From Zasmidium citrigriseum (lineage: Eukaryota > Ascomycota > Dothideomycetes > Mycosphaerellales > Mycosphaerellaceae), in NCBI GenBank assembly GCA_002786025.1, contig NHNW01000031.1, positions 1 through 64,000 on the forward strand: a DNA stretch of 64,000 nucleotides. Reading direction: 5' to 3'. Within the stretch, counting starts at the first letter, position 1; each line of letters starts with the position of its first letter. The notes below the pieces were generated by a model, which saw nothing but the letters and a program-made list of their open reading frames with translations, ran no database searches and had not been told where the DNA came from. The translations under genes were made by a program, and so were the position numbers. Shown piece after piece: positions 10,665 through 20,910 of this stretch.

Positions 10665-11829
10665 CTACTGTGCTGCTGACACAACATTCTGTGGGCTTCC
10701 TGCTGCGAAGGCTTCCAGATTTGCTACCACGGTGGCAATCGTATTCTTAATGGTTTTCGATGCATACCATGCGAGATGGGGGCTCAGGACCAGGTTCGGG
10801 ATCGTTGGGTCCAGCAAAGGGCAGTTCTCCTTCGTGGCAGGCTCGTGCTCAAAAACGTCGCATGCAGCACCGCCGACTTGTCCATTTCGAAGGGCATCGG
10901 CCAGATCGATCTCTTTCATGACGCCTGTGGGGCATCAGCTGTCTTGACCTAAATGAGAACTTGGTTTGTGACATACCTCCTCGACCAACATTGATGATCA
11001 CTGCTGATGAATCCATGGCTTCGAGTTCGACCTTCGTGAACATGTTGCGCGTACTGGGATCAGAAGGTGCCACCACAATAAAGAGCGTGCCTTGAGTTAA
11101 AGCGTCCCCAAATGATACACGCCCATTGCGAACACTGTCTGCGCCCTTTCGCTCAGCTATGAGGACGCGCATGCCCAGGCCCTTTCCCATCTTTTCAACG
11201 TTCTTGCCTAGACTGATCAGCATTATGTGCTGCTCTCAAGCTGTGACTGTATCAAACCTAGTGCACCATAGCCCACAACCACAAGAGTTTCCTCGCTGTT
11301 GGTTCGTGGGGGCGGCCCAAATCGTTGGTGGATCGCCTTGTCGTTAGCCCATATGGAGCCATCCAGAGTCAGAGCATGAACTGGAACGATTCTCCTCCTC
11401 ACAGCAAAATAGAGAGCGATGGCATGCTCCGAGACGCTGTCCGTGTTTTGAGCGGGTACCTTGCAGATGGTGACATTCCGCTCTCGCGCCGCATCCTTGT
11501 CAATGTGATCTGTGCCCGTGCTGAGACTGCGTTAGGCAGGCCACATCTTGGAAAGAAGAGTCTTGAATATGATCCTTTCGTGTCGTGAAATCAGTGTAAA
11601 AGGGGTGGTGGCTGGAGACTCACCCACTGCAGCTGATCAGCTTCAGATGAGGAGCAGCCTCGATGCCAGCCCGTGTAATAGGTGTAGGAGCCGTCAGTAC
11701 AATAGTCGCATCTTTCATACGCTCTGCAAGCTGATCCGGCGTTGTCTTTGCATAGCTAATGAGTTCGTAGTCGAAGCCGAGAGGGGGCAGTGACATGAAC
11801 GAGTCGAGGGCGACAATGGTGTGCTTCAT
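10665..11829 (-). CDS. D-isomer-specific 2-hydroxyacid dehydrogenase
   Basis: NAD(P)-dependent reduction of 2-keto acids (glycerate, hydroxypyruvate or glyoxylate type); the exact substrate is unknown. Four exons: 11829-11624, 11520-11258, 11207-10977 and 10924-10665, 319 aa. The cofactor loop GYGALG is at 152-157. The active-site arginine lies in INVGRGG near 232, the acidic residue in DVFEHEP near 261 and the catalytic histidine in SPHLAW at 283. The second intron uses an unusual GTTTGA donor; without it the G-x-G-x-x-G loop is broken. The upstream GTG codon in frame was ignored in favour of ATG at 11829. It diverges from the IKS1-type kinase. Confidence 0.87.
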
Positions 11830-12318
11830 GGTCACCCAATGGCCGACATACGATACTCAAGCGTGGGAGTGAGACAGTGAAAGATTTGTAGCTGCATGGT
11901 GGAACAGTTTGAAGGCGATGGACGTGTACTTGTGTTGTTGGTAATGGTGATGGGAGATGGATGTCGTCGCCGAGTGGTCCGAGCGCTTTGTCAAGGTTCC
12001 ACCGAAAGCCGGGCAAAAACCGAATGGTGCGAACCTTCGTGGCCTGTAAACAACAACATCAACATGTGAACGACCTCATTTACGGCACACAAACCATGTC
12101 AGTTGAACACTTGCATGCGACAACTTGAATTTTGGGAGGAGTACTCGAAGTGCTACTTGTTCGGAAGCGAAGGACGAGCTCCACAGCAAGCAAGCAAGCT
12201 CACGCCATAGCTGATCTCACTTGCCATCACTCATCGCTACTACTCACGCCAAACAGCTGCCTCGATCGCTTCTATTCGCCCACGCCGCTCCTATTATGTC
12301 GACTAGTCTGCAGCACGC
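11830..12318. promoter_or_regulatory. Divergent promoter region, hydroxyacid dehydrogenase and IKS1-type kinase
   Basis: This 489 bp interval has no coding signal and must hold both promoters and 5' UTRs. I see no clear TATA element. Confidence 0.45.
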
Positions 12319-14450
12319 ATGGCTGACGAAACGCCGCCTCCTGCCAGGCAGATGTCCTTGATCCCTTACGCCCATGACGCTCGTGAAGTTGTGCTGTACG
12401 TTTCGTCACTCCTCGCGCTGTTGGAAATCACTAACGATTCTCTAGCCGACGCGGCAATGCCGTCGTCGTATATGACACGAATTCTCGTCAGCTGTCGGTC
12501 CGCGATGCGGCGGACCAACCAATTGAGCTGACCGAATGCCCCTACTGCCACCGACCGCTGCGAAATCGAGACTCGTCCGGCGAGGATGGAGAGCATGGCA
12601 GGGCGTTCGGCCCGGAGAGGCCATTTGTCGATCCCGACTACTTTGCCATGCTTGCTGCGAGTCAGAGACCGTCACCTGCGGGTTCAGGTAATTCCACCCC
12701 AAGCCGGCGAGTGCAGCCAGCATTGCGATCCGGACGCTCTCGAGAAGTGAGCAGCTCGGCAGATCCGCCTACTGGAGCCGAATTCGTCGCCAGTGAACCC
12801 GTGGCAGCCGGTGGCCAGGGGATCAGTGCTTCCGCGTTCTCCCCAGGCTACTTTCAACAGTTCTTCAGAGAAGAGCGTGAACTTGGTCGTGGCGGCAATG
12901 GCGTGGTGCTACTCGTGGAGCATGTCATTGACGACGTCTCACTGGGCCACTTCGCATGCAAAAGAATCCCAGTCGGCGACAGTCGAGCTTATTTCGAGAA
13001 AGTTATTGTGGAAGTCAGACTTCTGCAAAAGATCCCGCACAAGAACCTGGTTGCATACCACTGGACATGGCTGGAAGACCACCAGCCCTCAAAATTTGGA
13101 CCCAGCATACCATGTCTTTGGATTCTGCAGGATTATTGCAACGGCGGCGACTTACACAGCTATGTCTTGGGCCCGAAGATGGAGCAATCAGTTGCTGAGA
13201 GGCTGAAGGAGAGATTGAGAAGAAGGTCCAGGGGAGATGCCAGCCCACCCAATGATCTGCGCGGTCCCAGCAAGCTCGCTTTTGACGAGATATTCTCGTT
13301 CTTCCGGGACATCACCTCCGGACTTCACCACTTACATTCAAAAGGCTACATCCACCGCGATCTGAAGCCTTCCAACTGCCTACTTCAGCGCGATGGGGGA
13401 CGCACGAGGGTCTTGATCTCCGATTTTGGAGAAGTGCAGGCCGCGGGAGCGTCGAGGGGCTCCTCTGGCGCCACCGGCACAATATCGTACTGTGCACCCG
13501 AAGTCTTGCAACGTACCGACGATGGGTCATTCCGCAATTTCACCACAAAATCGGACATCTTCTCTCTGGGAATGATCGTGTACTTCATGTGCTTCGGTCG
13601 CCTTCCCTACACGAATGCCGACGATATCAATGAAGAGAACGAGGACCTCGAAGAACTCAAAGAGGAGATATCCAGATGGTCAGGGTTCAGCGATGAGGCT
13701 CGTCTGCGACCTGACTTACCTGAGAGGCTATACAAGTATCTCAAGCGGCTCCTGAGCGTTGATCCGAACCAGCGTCCGTCCACTGACGAGATCTTGGCCA
13801 GTATCAAAGGCGGCGTGGCGCCCGGCGATGCTGAATGGTCGTTTGAGGATAGTGCCCACCGCGTCTCATCTGTCGATTCTCCAGGCGCCAAAGGTTCATC
13901 GAGATCGCGAAAGCCGTCCTACATCTCACGCCCGGGTCTGCCAACCTCTGGAAAGCACCGTTCCGCCGACAATGTGAGAGCTAGGAGTCCGATCAAGCAT
14001 GACCACAGTCGAAGCCGACCAATGAGTCCATTGAGTCCCCTGGAGTCGTCAGTTACGCTTGGTCATAGCAAGAGGCTGGAGCTCTCGCCAACAAAAACAG
14101 ACGATTCCTCGACCCAGCAAGGTCCTCGCTTGATGTTGCCACCACCACCTGAGCGTCCAATTGTCCATTGGATCATCCGAACGACTCATGACCCTCGGAT
14201 AGCGTTGTCGCTGCGGGTGGTCAGCTTCCTGGCGAAGTTGTTGTCGCTGTCATTGCCATGTGCTCCGTATGCGGCAAACCAATGGTTGATGTATCCGCTT
14301 CTCGCGTTGGCCGCGTTGGACTTGGTGCTAGTTCCGTTCAGCTTACGGTTATCGATGGCACTACTCGCAGCTCACATGGCGGCAGTCCTCACTGCTTCAC
14401 GGTATGCTCGCCTCTGCGAGGCAGGCAACATCGTTTGGGAGGACATATAA
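12319..14450 (+). CDS. IKS1: IKS1-type serine/threonine protein kinase
   Basis: Fungal protein kinase related to yeast Iks1. Two exons, 12319-12395 and 12446-14450, with a 50 nt intron containing CTAAC, 693 aa. The conserved N-terminus (MSLIPYAHDAREVVL, then a beta-rich stretch) precedes a CPYC pair at 57-60. The kinase domain has its glycine loop GRGGNG at 173-178, Lys198, the HRDLKPSN catalytic loop at 329-336 and DFG at 352-354, with an APE motif in CAPE. A Ser/Pro-rich linker follows, and the C-terminus (about 600-680) contains several hydrophobic segments that may anchor it to a membrane. All catalytic residues are present, so activity is expected. Yeast Iks1 function is poorly known, so the process is not assigned. 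Confidence 0.88.
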
Positions 14451-14776
14451 TTCAGCCCTGCCGTCTGCGTGGCACGACATGGTTTCGGCGACCTTGGAGC
14501 GCATGTATTCAAGACTCCAAACCGCAGCTTGTTCTACGAATCAGTCTCAGGGAACATGAACCCAAGATTCCTTCCGTTGATGGATTGCTGGTCGACTAGT
14601 GCTGACCGCAACAGGCTCGCTTTGTTCGGGATCCCTGCACGCACATGCCAACATCTCAATCCATTCACTTACATTCCGAAACCTTCGTCATATCCTTGTT
14701 TATTTTCCAACACAAGAGTCGATTTTCAGCCCTACACAGCTCGCAAATTGCACTCGCACTCGCAATCGAGCACAAC
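14451..14776. other. Intergenic, IKS1-type kinase 3' side
   Basis: Contains only short frames. It probably comprises the kinase 3' UTR and the promoter of the next transcript. Confidence 0.4.
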
Positions 14777-15130
14777 ATGAGCAGAGCCGGTACCGATGGC
14801 GCCGTCGAGATTCGTTACGTCATCAGGAAGGCGAGTTCTCAACGGCGACGTCCGCGTGGTCGAGATAACAAGATCCTCGCCCAGAACGCTTATCATGCGC
14901 TATCCGATTCTTCTCTTTCCAGGAACGAGCTAGCAGTGCCGGTGTACCTCGCGACTATGCCGTTGTTGGTATCACAAGCGGTCTTAGGGCCGCATATGCT
15001 GTTGAACACCCTGCAGAACTCGTGGCAACCCAGCCTCTTCCAAGGTTTGGAGGATTGCTTCATTTTGCTTATATTCTCTTCGTGGGCCTTGCTACTTTCC
15101 TTTAGAACGGTCGTCTCGTTTTTGCGTTGA
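14777..15130 (+). CDS. Possible small hydrophobic protein, unrecognised
   Basis: An ATG in a reasonable context (ACAACATGA) opens 117 codons. The product has an Arg-rich N-terminal third and two hydrophobic stretches near 50-75 and 92-115. I recognise no family. Its stop lies 12 nt before the start of the permease-like gene, so that gene's promoter and leader would have to lie inside or upstream of it. This makes it as likely to be leader sequence or a chance frame as a gene. Confidence 0.28.
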   Translation: MSRAGTDGAVEIRYVIRKASSQRRRPRGRDNKILAQNAYHALSDSSLSRNELAVPVYLATMPLLVSQAVLGPHMLLNTLQNSWQPSLFQGLEDCFILLIFSSWALLLSFRTVVSFLR

Positions 15131-15142
15131 GGGAGCATCAAT

Positions 15143-16617
15143 ATGAGGTCTCAGTCTTTGGTGCTGGCCGCCCTGCTGTCTGGCGCAGCAGCAACTATTC
15201 TGCCAGCGAAGGCTGCCATTGATGGACGAGCTCTTGAATATGTCATCAAGCCCAAGATGTTCATCGTGTCGATGTTGTGAGTAATTCCATACCAAAGATA
15301 GCTGGCCATCACTGACCTCTGGACAGCGACCCGGAAGCCGAAGTGTGGTACGGCATCAAGGAATTCGACATCCTAGCGAGAAACATCACTGTGCCTGGTC
15401 TCTCGCCGCTCTTCCCAGACGTCCACTGCACTGAGAATGGAGACGTCTGCCAGTTCACGATTGGAGAGAGCGAGATCAATGCCGCGACTTCCGTTGCATC
15501 GCTCGTGCGCTCACCTCGCTTCGATCTGAGCTCCACATACTGGATGATTGCCGGTATTGCAGGTGTGAACCCTGAGGTTGCCACCATATGCTCTGCCACT
15601 TTCTCCCGGTATGCAGTTCAAGTGGCATTGCAGTATGAGTTCGACCCTAGGGAGATTCCCTCCAACTTCAGCACTGGTTACATCCCATTGGGAAGCCATG
15701 CTCCTGACGAGTATCCTCAGTCCATCGTAAGTACCTCTTCTCTCGTTCTGGACGCTGTGACATACTAACAACCGAGCAGTACGGAACTGAGGTCTTCGAA
15801 GTCAATCAGAACCTCCAGAAGATGGCAGCGAACTTCGCCCGCAAGGCGACTCTGAACGACAGCGACGATGCCGTTGCTTACCGCGCAAAGTATGCTGCCT
15901 CGGCAGCCTACAGCGTCGGTGCTCAACCTCCTTCCATCGTTGAGTGTGACGTTGCTACTTCGGATGTGTACTACAGCGGAGCACTCCTCTCAACTGCGTT
16001 TGGCAACTTCACTAAGTTGCTCACGAACGGCACTGGCAACTACTGCACTACTGCCCAAGAGGACAATGCCACTCTCGAGGCTTTGCTCCGTGCTGCGGTC
16101 GAGAAGGTAATATATCACAGCATCTCATGATGAGATGAGCATGATCGACTAATGAATCGCAGACTGTTGACTTCTCCCGTATCATCGTGATGCGCACCGC
16201 CTCCGACTTTGACCGCCCATGGCCAGGAGAGGCTGCTACCACCAACCTCTGGTGGGCCGAGCAAGGTGCTTTCGAACCCGCTGTGATGAATATCTACCTG
16301 GCAGGTATCAAGGTCGTTGAGGGAATCTTGGACGGTTGGAACTCGACCTTCTCGAAGGGTGTCAATGCCACCAACTACATTGGTATGTCTTCAGCAATCC
16401 TATCACAAGCTCAGATGCTAACATGCAAGCAGGCGATATCTTTGGAACTTTGGGAGGTACTCCAGACTTCGGACCTTATGCCTACAACAACAAGTGAGTG
16501 TTTTGATTGATCAGAGACCTGCATCATACTGATTCAGTGTACAGCCCCGTCAAGAAGCGAGGCTTGAAGACAACCAAGGGAAAGCGCAGCGCCATCAAGG
16601 TGGGCCGTAAGCTATAG
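15143..16617 (+). CDS. Purine nucleoside permease-like secreted protein (NUP family)
   Basis: The family is named after Candida NUP and resembles nucleoside phosphorylases in fold. A signal peptide and several N-x-S/T sites suggest secretion. Six exons: 15143-15276, 15327-15726, 15780-16106, 16163-16382, 16433-16493 and 16545-16617, 404 aa. The signal peptide covers about 1-25 (hydrophobic core ending AAATILPAKA). The mature part starts with P-K-M-F-I-V-S-M-F-D-P-E-A-E-V-W, the hallmark opening of the family. The middle holds the conserved I-A-G-I-A-G-V-N-P and R-T-A-S-D-F-D-R-P motifs. All introns are 50-56 nt. The last exon adds an unusually basic tail (K-K-R-G...K-V-G-R-K-L). Whether it transports or cleaves nucleosides cannot be decided here. 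Confidence 0.88.
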
Positions 16618-17103
16618 AGGGATATGTATATCTACGACAGCACAACACTACTGTACAGAAAGGTATTTCAACAGTCGTGATCTTACGAAAGAAGAGAGCC
16701 TCATCACCCGACCCGCCTACCGCCGCCCAGTGTCAACGTCGAACACTCGTGCAGCGCTCATCTCTCACCCGAATCTCCTTCCTAGTTGCGATACTTTCAA
16801 CACCGTTCCTGGACTTCGAAATGCAAAGGAATCGCAATGAAAGACGGACTTCTTTACTGCTTTTGTTCGCCATCCAGGCTCGGCCGACGAAGGATGAGGG
16901 GCCTTGGGGGTCACACTGAGCGGGGTTCAAACGCATGGCACATGTCTGGTGAGATGACTGGACAAGAACGTCAATTCGAGCAATGAGGGTATCTGTCGCC
17001 CTTCCTTGAAGTCTAAGTTAGGCTCTGGAGGTAAGCCCCCAATCTTTGCTCTTCACGTCGTTGAATATCCAACACTGTTCTTGTCATTCAACCTTCTTCT
17101 GTG
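16618..17103. other. Intergenic, permease-like gene to alcohol dehydrogenase
   Basis: No gene supported. It is the 3' UTR of the upstream gene and the promoter of the alcohol dehydrogenase. Both genes run in the same direction. Confidence 0.4.
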
Positions 17104-18514
17104 ATGAGCAAGACCATGGCACCAATTGCCATCCCCGAGCAGCAAACCGTCGCCTTAGTCCGCGAACTGGGAGGTTCAGTCGAGTTCGTCGACGACTATC
17201 CAGTTAAAATGCCTGGACAGGATGAAGTCCTCGCCAAAGTGCTCTACACAGGAGTCTGTCAGAGTGACTTACACACGAGAGCTGGGACCGCAGCGGGACC
17301 TGATGGAAAGCCCATCACTGCGATCAAACTCCCTGTATGAGCATTGGCAGAGCCGTGAGGTGGTATTCGAACTGATTGGCAATCAAAGCACATCGGAGGC
17401 CATGAAGGCGTTGGCCGAATCGTTGCTCTAGGGCCAGGTTTACCGGAACGAGACCCGTCGATCGAACTTGGCGTGCTCGTCGGGATTCGATTCTCGAGTA
17501 GGATCTGCAGACGGTGTTCATACTGCCTGGTGAATTTAAGCTATCGCCTACTGACTGGTAAGCACAGCAGACTGACGATGTATAGGCAGGTACGGAACAA
17601 TACTGCCAAGGCGTAGGGGACCTCAAACCAACCAACCACCTCCACCACGAGGATGGTAGTTTCCAGGAGTACATTTGCTTGGATGCAGGCTATCTCACAG
17701 TGCTCCCACATGACGCAGATCCCATCTTAACGGCACCCACCCTCTGTGCAGGTCTGACGGCGTACAAGGCGACTCTCAATGCGGATTTGAAACCCGGAGA
17801 GTAAGTCGCGCATTTCGTATCTCGATTGAGCTGTCTTTGCTGATCTTGGATAGCATTCTAGTCGTCGTAGGGGCTGGCGGTGGCTTGGGCCAATACGCAG
17901 GTCAGTCAAATTGTGACCTTAGCCATCTCACGGCTGACAAAACTCTCCAGTCCAGTATGGGCTTGCTCGCGGTGCAAAGGTGATCGGAGTAGACACCGGA
18001 TCGAAGAAGCGTGAGCTTCTCACTTCGTTCGGGGCAGAATTCATCGACGTGAGTGGTCAATGGCGGTCTCGACTCTGATTGCTGCTAATGCTGATCCAAC
18101 TCGTAGTTCAAAGAAGTCCCGGATCCTGTTGTCGAAGTTAGGAAGCTCACCAAAGACGGCGCTGATGCCGTGATCGTCTCAGCTGGATCCTCTGGAGCCT
18201 TCGCGCAGGTCGCTTCAATGCTTCGAATTGGTGGCACGATGTGTCTGATCGGCATACCTCCAGGTGGTGGACAGATCCTCACCAGCGTCGCCGAAATTGT
18301 CATCAAGGGCTTGAAGATCAAAGGGAATCTCGTCGGCTCCCTGAAAGAATGTCTTGAGGCTGTCGATCAGGTCAAGAGTGGCATTGTCAAGCCGCAGGTG
18401 TTTGTGCGTCCCTTTAGGGACCTTCCAGCTGTGTACGAGGAGCTTGAGAAAGGCGATATAGCTGGGAGAGTTGTGTTGAAGATCGGTGATGACCCAGGAC
18501 CGGACCTAGGATAG
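17104..18514 (+). CDS. Zinc-dependent alcohol dehydrogenase (ADH1 type)
   Basis: Medium-chain dehydrogenase that interconverts alcohols and aldehydes with NAD. Six exons: 17104-17334, 17389-17529, 17586-17800, 17854-17900, 17951-18048 and 18107-18514, 379 aa. Catalytic zinc ligands are C52 (GVCQSD), H82 (GGHEG) and C178 (APTLCAG). The structural zinc cysteines are C117, C120, C123 and C131, in the usual CX2CX2CX7C spacing. The cofactor site GAGGGLG starts near 202. All ligands are present, so it should be active. A second ATG at residue 5 (17116) has better context (ACCATGG) and may be the true start. The stop lies only 7 bp from the stop of the convergent flavoprotein gene. Confidence 0.92.
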
Positions 18515-18521
18515 ATCGAAG

Positions 18522-20345
18522 CTAGAAGTTGAAGTCCTCGAAAATGAGCTGCTTTCCAGGTAGCCATTCCATTAGCTGCTTTCGAAGAGGCACAGCTGTG
18601 CAGAGGTAGAATCGCGAGACTTTCAGATCTTGCATGTCGGATTGCTGCAGCCTTCGTAGGTGAATCCGCGCACCAGTATCCCCCAATTTATTGATCTTGG
18701 TGTCGTTGGCCTCCCCATTGGTGATGAAGACAGACAAGCTGCTGGCCAACTTCGGGTGCTGTTGCAATGTATCCAGCACAAGCCCAACATCTTCTTTTCG
18801 AATCGTCCATAGCATCTCAAGACGTGAGAAGTCAAGCGTCCATAAAGACGGCAGAATAGGCGTGACGCCAACACCAGCAGCGATGAAAGCTATCGTCTCT
18901 TCGTCATTCTCCTGCTTGATCTCAAACTCGCCACCGAATCCTTTCACACCTACTTCCAGAAGAATACGATCTGTCTTGCCATCGTGCTTGAACAAGAAAC
19001 CTGTCGCAGCACCGACTTTCCGAATGGTGATCTCAAACTCGTCATCCTTCAGGTTTCTGACAGGAATGGGTGGATCACCAGGTGGACTGCTCACAGTGAA
19101 GGTCCGGACAAAGTCATCGTTTAGGCTTCGAGGATCGTCGTTACGCATGTGTGAATAGCCAATATCCAGGTGGTCAGAGAAGTCAAAGGTCACGTACTGG
19201 CCAGCTTTGTAGGCTGCAGCGTTCTCTAAGCTGAACTTGAATCGAGAAACCGTGGGAGTGAGCTTGACCTGGCTGAGTAGTTTAGCCTGTTGCAGCTCTT
19301 GCTCTTCTGCACGCGGAGCAGCCTTTTCGGAGGCCAGGTATCGAACCACCGGGTTGTATGGGGATCTCTCCCCAAGAACACCGCGGAATGGGAGAGCCTG
19401 AGCAACGAAGCGAGCAGCGGTGACCGTCACTTTGACGCAGAGATTGGACCTTGGGAGCACTGCTGCAGCATCTTTGCCAACAAGAATCTCTGTGGTCCCG
19501 GTCAAGTACAGCATGTCGCCAGTGTCGAAGTCGGGGATGCACAGTCCAGCCATCGGGTTAACGTAAAGATTGCCCACCGTCTGATACAGTCTGTTTCCCG
19601 AGTACTCTGGCCAATACAACACAGCTCCAGACTTGTCGTTTGATGCCACTCGGAGAAATCCAGGAGGGCCGCCTCGATGATTCGTGTCCATGTCCTGATC
19701 AGCCTGCGAGGTAGATACGAAGAAGAGGTCTGCTTTCTCGAGAAGATCCAAAGCTTGCTGTGGTAGTTGTGGCGAGTCGGACACGAGTTCTGGCTTCGAG
19801 ATTGCAGGAACAATCTGCTTTTTGTTGAGGTACTTTGGACAATTGCCGAGACTTTGCTCAATCTTGAGTACAAGCTGGACTTCCGCGACACGCTCCTCAT
19901 GTCCAGTGACTTCGTCATCACGGCTTCTGAGAGCTCCCGCTACCATTCGTCCGTACATCTTCACCCGCTTGCGAGTCTCCAGATCGATAGTCAGGCCAGA
20001 CACCATTCTACCCTTGCCTTCTTCTCTCGCCACCTCTCCGGTGGCCTCCTTTCCAACCAGCTCCTCAACCACAGGATCGAACTTGCCAGTGACTGGAGTG
20101 CGGATGCCGATAATCCCGCCTCCCAGCGGTTGCGACAACCCCTTCTCGCCAGAGCCCCATAGCGTCGTCCATGGTCTTCCTTGAGAGTCCAGCGTGCCGA
20201 TTGAAATCAGAGGCGCAATTTGCAGATGATTCGAGAGCTGAGGCGAAAGCGTCGGTACTGTCGGGTTGTCATACGGCGGAGTATTCATCAGCTTCGCCAC
20301 CTGGATCTCGCCCTCGTGCCATGGCAGCTCCTGGAAGAATGCCAT
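18522..20345 (-). CDS. Two-module flavoprotein: PNPOx-like split barrel plus ferredoxin-reductase-type FAD/NAD(P) domain
   Basis: Single exon, 607 aa. Residues about 40-330 look like the FMN-binding split barrel of pyridoxamine phosphate oxidase-like proteins (P-L-I-S-I-G-T-L-D...G-R-P-W-T near the start, and D-K-S-G-A-V-L-Y-W-P later). Residues about 360-607 are an FR-type FAD/NAD(P)H module with Y-K-A-G-Q-Y-V-T-F, RTFTVSSPPG (FAD phosphate and isoalloxazine binding) and AAGVGVTPILPSL (NAD(P) ribose loop). A C-terminal 2Fe-2S ferredoxin domain, found in many relatives, is absent. The protein probably shuttles electrons from NAD(P)H through FAD to FMN or a small oxidant; the substrate is unknown. 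Its 3' end is convergent with the alcohol dehydrogenase. Confidence 0.85.
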   Translation of the reverse strand: MAFFQELPWHEGEIQVAKLMNTPPYDNPTVPTLSPQLSNHLQIAPLISIGTLDSQGRPWTTLWGSGEKGLSQPLGGGIIGIRTPVTGKFDPVVEELVGKEATGEVAREEGKGRMVSGLTIDLETRKRVKMYGRMVAGALRSRDDEVTGHEERVAEVQLVLKIEQSLGNCPKYLNKKQIVPAISKPELVSDSPQLPQQALDLLEKADLFFVSTSQADQDMDTNHRGGPPGFLRVASNDKSGAVLYWPEYSGNRLYQTVGNLYVNPMAGLCIPDFDTGDMLYLTGTTEILVGKDAAAVLPRSNLCVKVTVTAARFVAQALPFRGVLGERSPYNPVVRYLASEKAAPRAEEQELQQAKLLSQVKLTPTVSRFKFSLENAAAYKAGQYVTFDFSDHLDIGYSHMRNDDPRSLNDDFVRTFTVSSPPGDPPIPVRNLKDDEFEITIRKVGAATGFLFKHDGKTDRILLEVGVKGFGGEFEIKQENDEETIAFIAAGVGVTPILPSLWTLDFSRLEMLWTIRKEDVGLVLDTLQQHPKLASSLSVFITNGEANDTKINKLGDTGARIHLRRLQQSDMQDLKVSRFYLCTAVPLRKQLMEWLPGKQLIFEDFNF

Positions 20346-20910
20346 AGTGAGCGTAGTGTTTGCTTGCTTGTATCTTGAGGAGAGAAGGAAGAGATGAGGT
20401 CAAAGAAATAGGCTCAGAGGAAAGCTGGACCGCAGGTCTAGCCTCACCACCATGACTAAACATCAATGTAGCACGACAGGTGGCATCAGCATCAGCAGCC
20501 GGCGTGTGAAAAGGGCATGGTCATGGTCAAGACATGGGAAAGCGCAGTTGGCGGAAATGCCCTGGGATGAGCTCAGAAGGTGGAAAGGATTCCTCACGCT
20601 GCCGAAAGCGGCAGTAGCGAGCGATGTGGCCCGAGCGTCACCAGGAGGTATTGAGACGTCACTTGGTTCAAATCACATGAGTCTTTCATTGCAAGCAAGT
20701 GGTAGCTACTCCTATTCTTTTGATACGCCAACGCCAACGCCGACGCTCAAGTCAAGTCAAGTCGCTGCAGTAGAAGTATGCAGTTATCCAGACGCCTTCT
20801 CTTTCTTCAAGCAGTCCAGTCTCGTTTTCCTCCATTGGTGAGTATCCCTGTGCTTTCCCATGTCCTATGAGGCTGGGCAAATGCACTGTCAGCGACATAG
20901 CCAAGTTGCT
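20346..20910. other. Intergenic, flavoprotein promoter and dynamin-like gene 3' end
   Basis: No gene. A short run of imperfect tandem units (CCAACG/CCGACG, then TCAAG repeats) occurs near 20725-20763. Confidence 0.4.

Noticed and set aside
19325..19350. GGTTCGATACC on the minus strand resembling a tRNA B-box
   Set aside because: It lies inside the conserved flavoprotein coding sequence and no cloverleaf can be formed.
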